From assembly GCA_035358815.1 (NCBI GenBank), contig DAOPQC010000003.1, positions 124,001-188,000 of the forward strand: DNA of 64,000 bases, read 5' to 3'. Below, in pieces: positions 57,258-64,000 of this stretch. How positions within the stretch are numbered: the first letter of the stretch is position 1; every line of letters begins with the position of its first letter. This DNA comes from Thermoanaerobaculales bacterium. GTDB taxonomy: Bacteria; Acidobacteriota; Thermoanaerobaculia; Thermoanaerobaculales; Sulfomarinibacteraceae. The notes under the pieces are model-generated. The model did no database searches and had not been told where the DNA came from. It saw only the letters and a program-made list of their open reading frames with translations. The position numbers and the translations under genes are program-made.

Positions 57258-59003
57258 ATGAGCACTAGCCTGCCTGTGCTGAGGGCCGGGGGTCTGGCTG
57301 TCGTCGCCGCGGCGCTTGCCGGCGCCCTCTCCTGCAGCATCGCGTCGCGGCCCTCGGATCAACCCGAGAAGGTCCGCCGCCTCGTGGCGCGGCCCGCCAC
57401 CTCCGACCTCGGCATGGTGGCGAGCACGTCGGTCGAGGTCAACCAGATCGGGGTGCAGATCCTCGCGCGCGGCGGCAACGCGGTCGACGCGGCGGTCGCG
57501 ATGGCGGTGGCGCTCGGCGCCGCCGACCCGGGCGACTCCGGGCTCGGCGGCGCCACCTTCATCCTGGTCCGCATGGCCAGCGGCCGGGCGGTGGCAATCG
57601 ACGGCTCGGCACCGGTCCCGATCCGGGTCTCGCAACCCGCGCTCCGGCGCCTGCACGACGCCGACCGGAAGTTCGGCCCGGAGCTCGCCACGACGCCGGG
57701 CTCGCTGGCCGCCCTCGAGCTCGCGAGCTCGCGCTACGGCACCTTGCCGCTGCGCGAGCTCATCGAGCCGGCCATCCCGATCGCCGAGGCCGGCTACCGG
57801 CTGACGCCCTTCCACCGGGCCTCGATCTTCAAGTACCTCGACGATGTGCGCCAGAGCCCGACGCTGGCCCGGGTGGTCCTCGACCAAGCCGGGGATCCAC
57901 TGCCCACCGGCACGCTGATCCGGTGGCCGGGCCTTGCACGCACCCTGCGCCGGATCGCCGACGGCGGCGCGGCGGAGTTCTACCAGGGAGCGATTGCGGC
58001 CGAGATCGAGGCCGACATGATCGCGAGCCACGGCTTCGTCCGGCGCTCCGACCTGATGCTGGTGCGGGCGCGGGAGCTCGAGCCGTACCGCGGCAGCTAC
58101 CGCGGCCTCGAGGTGTTGACCTTCCCGCCCCCGGGCGCCGGCGGCGCGGTCATCGAGGGCCTCAACCTGCTCGAGACCTTCCCCCAGGAGCTGCTGCGCA
58201 GCGACGGCATCGAGCGGCTGCAGGCGGTGGGCGAGGCCCTCCACATCGCGATCGACGACCATCGCGCCCTCATGCCGGACTCCACCCGGATGCAGCCCTT
58301 CGCGCAGCCGGAGTACCTCGACAAGAGCTACGCCGCGAGCAGGGCGAAGGTGATCGAGCTCGGCCGGCCGGTGCCCGAGAGCGCGTTCCTCGCCAGGCAG
58401 TACCGCCCCGAGCTCGAGAGCCAGACCGTGCAGGTCTCGGTGATCGACCGCGACGGCAACGCGGTCTCTCTCACCCAGAGCCTCGGCCGCTTCTTCGGCA
58501 ACAAGGTGGTCGCCCACGAGATGGGCTTTCTCTACAACACCCTGCTCGGCGGCGCCGACCCATCGAACCCGGCTCACCTGCGGCCGCGGAACATCCTCCC
58601 CCAGGACGGCGCACCCACCATCGTCGTTGCCGACGGCCGCCCGCTGCTGGTGCTCGGCAGCGCGGGCAGCTCACGCATCGCCGGGATCATCGCGACCGTC
58701 ATCAGCAACGTCGTCGACCGGCGGATGACGCTCGTCGAGGCGGTGCAGGCGCCGCGCGTGCTGTGGAGCGAGGGCGACACCTCGAAAGGGCTGGGGATCG
58801 AGATCTACCCGCCGATCCGGGAGCGCCACGCCCGCGCCCTCAAGGCGATGGGCTACCACGGGGGCGTGCAGGCGCGATTCCCGTCGCCGTACCTCGAGCT
58901 GTTCCGGTTCGGAGGCGTCAACGCCGTCTACCGCGACCCGGCAACCGGCCGGCTCACCGGGGTCGGCGACCCCCGCCGCAACGCTGACGCCCGCGGCCTC
59001 TGA
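57258..59003 (+). CDS. Gamma-glutamyltransferase-family protein
   Basis: 581 residues. An N-terminal export signal ends AGALSCS, weakly lipoprotein-like. GGT large-subunit motifs are present (NAVDAAVAMAVALG; DPGDSGLGGATFI). The autoprocessing site is T390 in ESQTVQVSVIDRDGNAVSLTQS: the nucleophilic Thr is kept, but the usual Thr-Thr-His becomes Thr-Val-Gln. The C-terminal small subunit has VLGSAGSSRI. GGT cleaves glutathione and gamma-glutamyl compounds in the periplasm; with this altered site the substrate may be different (cephalosporin acylase-like relatives exist). Confidence 0.88.
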   Translation: MSTSLPVLRAGGLAVVAAALAGALSCSIASRPSDQPEKVRRLVARPATSDLGMVASTSVEVNQIGVQILARGGNAVDAAVAMAVALGAADPGDSGLGGATFILVRMASGRAVAIDGSAPVPIRVSQPALRRLHDADRKFGPELATTPGSLAALELASSRYGTLPLRELIEPAIPIAEAGYRLTPFHRASIFKYLDDVRQSPTLARVVLDQAGDPLPTGTLIRWPGLARTLRRIADGGAAEFYQGAIAAEIEADMIASHGFVRRSDLMLVRARELEPYRGSYRGLEVLTFPPPGAGGAVIEGLNLLETFPQELLRSDGIERLQAVGEALHIAIDDHRALMPDSTRMQPFAQPEYLDKSYAASRAKVIELGRPVPESAFLARQYRPELESQTVQVSVIDRDGNAVSLTQSLGRFFGNKVVAHEMGFLYNTLLGGADPSNPAHLRPRNILPQDGAPTIVVADGRPLLVLGSAGSSRIAGIIATVISNVVDRRMTLVEAVQAPRVLWSEGDTSKGLGIEIYPPIRERHARALKAMGYHGGVQARFPSPYLELFRFGGVNAVYRDPATGRLTGVGDPRRNADARGL

Positions 59004-59188
59004 ACGGCAGGGGCGGAGACCATCGCCGTCCGGGGCGGTGCTCGGTGCCGAGGTTCGTGCCGCCGCCGCGCTGCCGAGCTCGGTGTCATGGCCCGGGCGG
59101 CGGCCGCCGCCGCTGTATTCTGGGCCGGGGAAGGTCGAGAGCGGGGGAGACCGACGCTCCGGAGCACCTCGGCGAACGGGGGACGGTG

Positions 59189-60460
59189 ATGGAGCAACCC
59201 AACCGGAGAAGCAGCGAGGCGATGAGGGTCGCCCTCTTCACCGACACCTTCGATGGCATCAACGGGGTGGCCACCACCCTCCACCAGCTCGCGAACTGGG
59301 CCGGACGGCTCATGCTCCAGCTCGACATCTTCGCGTACGCGAGGCAGGGCGGCCCGGTGGAGGAGCGGGGGCCGGTGCGGATCGTGCGCGTCCGCCCCAG
59401 GATGCCGCTCCGCATCTACGAGGACATCGACTTCGACCTCGCCGTTCCCCACCGCGGGCTCCAGAAGATGGGGCGCGGTTCGAGCTACGACGTCGTGCAT
59501 TGCGCAACTCCGGGATCGATGGGCCTCAACGGCCTGCTGGTCGGACGCCGGACGCGAGCTCCGCTGGTCGGCTCCTACCACACGGCGCTGCCGGAGTTCG
59601 CGAGAGTGCGCGCTGAGCGGCTGGCGTCACGGCTCCGGCTGCCCCAGAGCGTTGCGGGTGCGGTCACCGCACGCGTCATCCGGATCCACGAGACGTGGTT
59701 CTACAACCGGTGCCGGCTGGTGCTCGCGCCCAGCGAGGCGGTGTGCACCGACCTCCAGCGGCGGCTGGCCACCCGCGTCGGCATGCTCGGCCGCGGCGTC
59801 GACACCGATCGCTTCCACCCCCGCTTTCGGGAAGCCCATGACGAGGTGCGGGTGCTGTACGTGGGCCGGCTGTCGATCGAGAAGAACCTCGACCTGCTGG
59901 CCGAGCTTCTTCACGAGCGGAGCGACGTCCGCCTGATGATGGTGGGCGACGGGCCGTACCGGCAACGGCTCGAGGACCGGCTCCCCCGAGCGACCTTCAC
60001 CGGCTTCCTGGCCGGTGACGAGCTCAGCCGGGCGTACGCGTCGGCGGACGTCTTCGTGTTCCCCTCGCCCAACGACACCTTCGGCATCGCGGTCCTCGAG
60101 GCGATGAGCTCCGGGGTCCCGGTCGTGGTGACCGACCGGATGGGCCCGCAGGAGCTGGTCAAGGACGGGCTCACCGGCTTCGTGGCTGCCGGCGAGCGGG
60201 AGTTCCGGGACCGGATCGACCGCTTGGTCGCCGACCCCGGGCTGCGGCGAACGATGGGGGGCCGCGCGCGCCAGCAGGCGCTTGAGCGGAGCTGGAGTTC
60301 GGTGTTCGAAGCGCTAGTCGACCACTACCGGTCGGTCGCCGACCCCGAGCCGCCGGCCGGGAAGAGCCTCGCCCCCACCGGTCGCCGCCCTTGGCCCGTG
60401 CCCGCCGCCGCGCCCGCTAGCGGGCGTACGCCGGGTTCCAGAGACGGTTTTCGGCGATGA
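59189..60460 (+). CDS. GT4-family glycosyltransferase
   Basis: 423 residues. GT-B fold: N-terminal MRVALFTDTFDGINGVATTLHQL (acceptor domain), C-terminal VLYVGRLSIEKNLDLL and FPSPNDTFGIAVLEAMSSGVPVV, the EX7E-type nucleotide-sugar site with Asp in the first position. The N-terminus resembles glycolipid mannosyltransferases of the alpha-mannosyl/digalactosyl (MgtA/DgdA-like) group. The ATG of MEQPNRRSS is chosen over upstream Pro/Arg-rich codons. The 3' end overlaps the convergent sulfatase-like gene by 44 nt. Confidence 0.92.
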   Translation: MEQPNRRSSEAMRVALFTDTFDGINGVATTLHQLANWAGRLMLQLDIFAYARQGGPVEERGPVRIVRVRPRMPLRIYEDIDFDLAVPHRGLQKMGRGSSYDVVHCATPGSMGLNGLLVGRRTRAPLVGSYHTALPEFARVRAERLASRLRLPQSVAGAVTARVIRIHETWFYNRCRLVLAPSEAVCTDLQRRLATRVGMLGRGVDTDRFHPRFREAHDEVRVLYVGRLSIEKNLDLLAELLHERSDVRLMMVGDGPYRQRLEDRLPRATFTGFLAGDELSRAYASADVFVFPSPNDTFGIAVLEAMSSGVPVVVTDRMGPQELVKDGLTGFVAAGEREFRDRIDRLVADPGLRRTMGGRARQQALERSWSSVFEALVDHYRSVADPEPPAGKSLAPTGRRPWPVPAAAPASGRTPGSRDGFRR

Positions 60461-62552
60461 GCTGGTTGCTCTGTACGTAGACCGACCTGACCCACAGGTC
60501 GTACGCGTCGCACATGGTTTCGTTCTCCGGGAGGTAGGCGAGATTCCGCACCTCGCGTCGATCGGTCTCGACGTCATACAGTCGCGCCACACCACTGTCG
60601 AAGTGGACGAAGTACTTGTACCTTCCCCACCGCACTCCAGCCGATCGCCCGCCGTCTGCGGTCGCGAAGAACGCGAAGCTCGGACGTTCCCCCGGGAAAC
60701 GGCGCAGCAGCGAGTGACCGATGAAGGGGTTCGGGACATCGACCGCCAGGCGGTCGAGAATCGTCGGGCCGAGGTCCGCAACGGAACGGACCTCGTCCAC
60801 CACTGTCGGCGTCTGGTTCCAGGCATCGCCGATCAGGGCGACTGGCACCCAGACCAGGTCCTCCCACAGCAGGTTCTGTGCCCCGGTGGGGTGCGGCGCG
60901 AAGCGATTGATGCCGTGGTCTCCGGCAATGACCACCAGCGTGTTCTCGAAGCGAGGATCAGCCAGCAGCCGCTCCACAAAGTCCGCCACTGCCGCGTCGG
61001 TGTATCGCATCAGGTTCGGAATCTGGTTTGCCTTGATCTCCTGGGGAGCGATCTCGTATCGGCGGTCAGGAAGGGAATAGGGGTAGTGGTTGGACAGTGT
61101 GGGTATCGTGATGAAGAAAGGCCGTGCGTCCTGCCGCCCTTCCAGGTAGGCGAGGGCCGCAGCCAGCAGCTCGACGTCCGGGACCCCCCACCCGGCCCTG
61201 CCGAGGCTGGCAAGCTCTGGGCTCGCCCGGTCGATCAAGGTTTCGAACCAGCGCTCGAGGCGTGGGCGCTTCGAGGCGTGGCTGATTGGCCCACCGTGCA
61301 GGTAGATCGCGTGATACCCACGGCGGCGCAGGATCTCGGGGAAGGCCAGCAGTTCGAGCTCGGGGTCGTGACGGAAGATCCACTGCGTCGACAGCCGGGG
61401 CAAGATCGAGCAGAAGACCGAAATCAGGGATTTGCGTGTCGAGACGCCGTTGGCGTATGCGTTGCGGAACAGCATGCCTCCGGCGGCCAGCCGATCGAAG
61501 CGCGGCGTCGCCGGAATCGAGTACCCGATGGAGCCGACGTTGACCGAGCGCCCTCCCTCCCACAGGATGAGCACGACGTTGGGCGGCTCGGCGTCAATCC
61601 CCGAGCAGTCCTCGTCGATCCCGTTGCGGGGGACGTCGGTCGCCCCGGGATGAATGCCGGGCTCCAGATCGTTGCAGTCCGCACTCAGTGGCCAGCCATC
61701 AGCGTCGGCATCCTCCGTGAGGCAGGCCTCCCGATCCCACCTGCCGAGCTCGCACAGCTGGTGAGCGGTGGCCTTCACCAGAGGAAACTGCGGGTCGAAG
61801 TAGAGGGCCGGCGGGGTGCGCACCCCATCAATGCGAGGGAGTGGTCCGGTGTCGAGCAGACGAGCAAGCGGCAGTCCACTGGGGGCCCTCGCCTGCTCGC
61901 GGTGACGGAGATCCCCGATCAGGGTCAACACTGGGCTTCGCGCGATCTCCACGGCGACCGGATCAGCGAGTCGGATCACGAAGCCGGTCGAACCGACCAA
62001 CACAAGCACCCCAGCGACCCAGGCCCACGACGTCATCATCGCCGAGCTGAGCGCACGAAGCCGAATCGCGATCGAGGCGACGACAAATGCGACCGGCACG
62101 ATCACGGCGCTGAACACCACGACTGGCCAGCCGATCTCATCACTGAGGAAGGCGGCGGGCCCAACGTCATCGAAACCCAGGAACCCGAGGTGCTCGACCC
62201 TGACGTGGCTGCCGAAGTACCTGAAGAACTCCACGTCGAGCATCGCGAAGCCGACAACTGACGCCATCACCAGCTCAGTGATCGAGATCGCGAGCACCAC
62301 CACCCATCGAGGCGCAGCAACGACCACTGCGTGGACAGCGCGCAGCAGCACCACTGCCGCCGCGACGATCAGCGCATCCCGCAGCGCCGAGACGCCCAGC
62401 AGCACCAGCCTCGACCTGACGGAGGACTCGACGATGGTCGGGGAGCGAAGGAGAAGCCAGACGCGCGGCAGGGAGAGAAAGACCCAGAAGACGAAGGGAA
62501 GCGTCAGCAGTCTGTCGAGCCCCGCCCTTCGTTCCGACAACACTCCCGCCAT
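60417..62552 (-). CDS. LTA-synthase-like membrane sulfatase/phosphotransferase with MopE-type insert
   Basis: 711 residues. The first ~220 residues hold five to six hydrophobic segments (LLTLPFVFWVFLSLPRVWLL; VVVLAISITELVMASVVGFAML; IGWPVVVFSAVIVPVAFVVAS). Next comes DADADGWPLSADCNDLEPGI... ending NGIDEDCSGID, a Ca/Cu-binding MopE-type motif. The C-terminal alkaline-phosphatase-superfamily domain has VVLILWEGGRS (metal Glu), the GVSTRKSLISVF nucleophile region and VVIAGDHG (metal Asp/His). It is probably a phosphoglycerol- or phosphoethanolamine-transferase acting on envelope glycans. GGGAG precedes the ATG. Confidence 0.9.
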   Translation of the reverse strand: MAGVLSERRAGLDRLLTLPFVFWVFLSLPRVWLLLRSPTIVESSVRSRLVLLGVSALRDALIVAAAVVLLRAVHAVVVAAPRWVVVLAISITELVMASVVGFAMLDVEFFRYFGSHVRVEHLGFLGFDDVGPAAFLSDEIGWPVVVFSAVIVPVAFVVASIAIRLRALSSAMMTSWAWVAGVLVLVGSTGFVIRLADPVAVEIARSPVLTLIGDLRHREQARAPSGLPLARLLDTGPLPRIDGVRTPPALYFDPQFPLVKATAHQLCELGRWDREACLTEDADADGWPLSADCNDLEPGIHPGATDVPRNGIDEDCSGIDAEPPNVVLILWEGGRSVNVGSIGYSIPATPRFDRLAAGGMLFRNAYANGVSTRKSLISVFCSILPRLSTQWIFRHDPELELLAFPEILRRRGYHAIYLHGGPISHASKRPRLERWFETLIDRASPELASLGRAGWGVPDVELLAAALAYLEGRQDARPFFITIPTLSNHYPYSLPDRRYEIAPQEIKANQIPNLMRYTDAAVADFVERLLADPRFENTLVVIAGDHGINRFAPHPTGAQNLLWEDLVWVPVALIGDAWNQTPTVVDEVRSVADLGPTILDRLAVDVPNPFIGHSLLRRFPGERPSFAFFATADGGRSAGVRWGRYKYFVHFDSGVARLYDVETDRREVRNLAYLPENETMCDAYDLWVRSVYVQSNQLIAENRLWNPAYAR

Positions 62553-62741
62553 GCTCCCATCGCAGGCTTTGGGGCAACACCCGGAACCGGCGCCCCTCAC
62601 CGGCGGCCGGAGTCTAGCACCGGGGCCCAGGAAGCGAGACAGGAATCCTCTCCAGCGGCAGGCGCCCTTCCCTCGACAACCCGCAGCGGCCGGGTCTAAG
62701 CTCAACGGGATCGACTGCAGGCGTGCAGCGACCGTTGACCG
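62553..62741. other. Divergent promoter region of the envelope genes
   Basis: 189 nt between the sulfatase-like gene and the second glycosyltransferase. No gene is visible; promoter boxes are not clear. Confidence 0.4.
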
Positions 62742-64000
62742 ATGCGGGTGCTCGACCTCACCAACTTCTACTCCTCGACCGGCGGCGGCGTGCGCTCGTA
62801 CCTACGGCAGAAGATGCGCTGGCTGCCGCGGTTCGGCGTCGAGCGCCACGTGCTGGTGCTGCCCTCCTCTGTCGACCAGACGCATGGCCGTGGCTCGACC
62901 CGCATTTACGAGATTGCCGGCCCCAGGGTGCCCGGGCAGCCGAGCTACCGGGCACTCATCCGGCCGGCGAGGATCTGGAGCATCCTCAGCCGGGAGGCAC
63001 CGGACGTCGTGGAGATCGGCAGCCCCTACATCCTGCCGCCAATGGTGATTCCAGCGGCGAGGGTCCTCGGTAGCCGCTGCGTCGGCTTTCTCCACTCCGA
63101 CTACCCGCGAGCCTACTTCGGGCCCTGGGGCGACCGTCTCCAAGCCCGGACTGGGCTGCCCCTCGGCCGACTGATCGGCGGCATTGCCGAGTGCCACATG
63201 CGGGCGACCTACCGCGCAATGGACGGCACCTGCGTCGCTGTCCAGAGCATCCTCCACCGACTCGAGAGGCTCGGCGTGCCGCGCCTCTACCACACACCGC
63301 TCGGGGTCGACCTCAACCAGTTCCACCCCTGCCGCCGCGACGCCACTCTGGCAAAACGGCTCGGCATCGTCGACGGCCGTCCCTGGTGCCTCTGCGTGGC
63401 GCGCCTGTCGAGGGAGAAGGGGATCGAGACGCTCCTCGCCGCCATGCAGCTGGCCCACCGCGACCGCCGCCTCGAGCTCGTGCTCGTTGGTGACGGGCCG
63501 CGGCGCCCTGACATCGTTCGACTCGAGGCGGACCACCCATGGCTTCACTGGATACCTCAGCTCGACGAGCCCGCCTGCCTGGCCGAGCTCTACGCCAGCG
63601 CGGACTGCCTGGTGGCCCCCGGGGTCGCGGAAACCTTCGGGCTCGCCGTCTTGGAGGCGCTCGCCAGCGGCTGCCCGGTCGTGGCGGCAGATGCCGGGGC
63701 GATTGCGGAGCCGCTCGCCGGCAGCGATGCCGCGCTGATGTTTGAGGCCGGCAACCCTGTCGACCTCCAACGGGCGCTCGTGCGGATGATCGACGCGCCC
63801 CGGCAGCCGATGTCGGCGGCGGCGCGCGAGCTCGCTCGGGGTCACGCCTGGGAGCGTACGTTCGAGGTCCTGCTCGCCGCGTACGACGACGTGCTGCAGC
63901 GGCGACCGCGCCGGCACACAAGCCGGCAGCCCCGGGCCGACGCTCCGTCGGCGGCGATCACCGACACTCCCGCCGTCAGGGACCTCACCTGGGCGCTCGG
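62742..64000 (+). CDS. GT4-family glycosyltransferase (cut by window end)
   Basis: At least 419 residues; the frame is still open at the right edge. It starts MRVLDLTNFYSSTGGGVRSY, with the Gly-rich loop of GT-B enzymes, and contains CLCVARLSREKGIETLLAAM and APGVAETFGLAVLEALASG, the full EX7E site. C-terminal residues beyond ~390 (RHTSRQPRADAPSAA) look like a linker, so another domain may follow outside the window. With the GT4 gene at 59189 and the membrane sulfatase it forms an envelope-glycan cluster. Confidence 0.9.
   Translation, partial: MRVLDLTNFYSSTGGGVRSYLRQKMRWLPRFGVERHVLVLPSSVDQTHGRGSTRIYEIAGPRVPGQPSYRALIRPARIWSILSREAPDVVEIGSPYILPPMVIPAARVLGSRCVGFLHSDYPRAYFGPWGDRLQARTGLPLGRLIGGIAECHMRATYRAMDGTCVAVQSILHRLERLGVPRLYHTPLGVDLNQFHPCRRDATLAKRLGIVDGRPWCLCVARLSREKGIETLLAAMQLAHRDRRLELVLVGDGPRRPDIVRLEADHPWLHWIPQLDEPACLAELYASADCLVAPGVAETFGLAVLEALASGCPVVAADAGAIAEPLAGSDAALMFEAGNPVDLQRALVRMIDAPRQPMSAAARELARGHAWERTFEVLLAAYDDVLQRRPRRHTSRQPRADAPSAAITDTPAVRDLTWAL

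Overview
This window is a very GC-rich bacterial chromosome segment, probably from an Acidobacteriota member close to Thermoanaerobaculia. That assignment is inference from gene content: an Oar-like TonB receptor with an N-terminal carboxypeptidase-regulatory domain, a Ser/Thr kinase fused to TPRs, FG-GAP and CSLREA surface proteins ending in a DGFE-G-WS tail, a MopE-type metal-binding insert, sigma-54 activators and a stand-alone GMP synthetase ATPase domain. No rRNA, tRNA, CRISPR array, intact insertion sequence or phage module was recognised. Coding density is high and genes lie on both strands.

Layout. 1-10.2 kb, mostly minus strand: acsA (cut by the window edge) with acpS, a secreted protein, an ABC exporter, katG with its overlapping Fur/PerR-type regulator, a HEAT-repeat/serine-hydrolase fusion and a D-cysteine desulfhydrase-like enzyme. 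10.4-19 kb: an AIF-like NAD(P)H reductase, a long-chain acyl-CoA ligase, a secreted SagB-like nitroreductase, a GuaA-like synthetase, an EamA transporter and a secreted FG-GAP protein. 19-32.3 kb: a seven-PAS HWE-type histidine kinase divergent from a GAF-GAF sigma-54 activator, then a sigma-54 promoter candidate and an operon encoding an NHLP-like small protein, TolC, membrane-fusion and RND proteins and a membrane protein. 32.4-36.7 kb: a VOC protein, a second, short sigma-54 activator and, behind a near-consensus sigma-54 promoter, a secreted beta-propeller. 36.7-45.6 kb: MtfA, a CSLREA beta-helix protein, SdaA, MprF, two RRM proteins and an overlapping small-protein/nucleotidyltransferase pair. 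45.9-53 kb: a Ser/Thr kinase followed by a 5' stub of a paralogous kinase, a Gcr-family membrane protein, an M23 peptidase and a TerB-like protein. 53-64 kb: a CurA-like reductase, a large TonB receptor, a gamma-glutamyltransferase, two GT4 glycosyltransferases (the second cut by the window end) and an LTA-synthase-like membrane sulfatase.

Two themes link the genes. First, twice within 12 kb a sigma-54 activator gene is followed directly by a -24/-12 promoter and a likely target gene. The first pair would drive an export operon headed by an NHLP-like peptide and is the best candidate for an undescribed system. Second, several intergenic stretches hold fragments of known families (ATC hydrolase, ABM monooxygenase, NmrA-like, alpha/beta hydrolase, protein kinase), which points to gene decay and local rearrangement.
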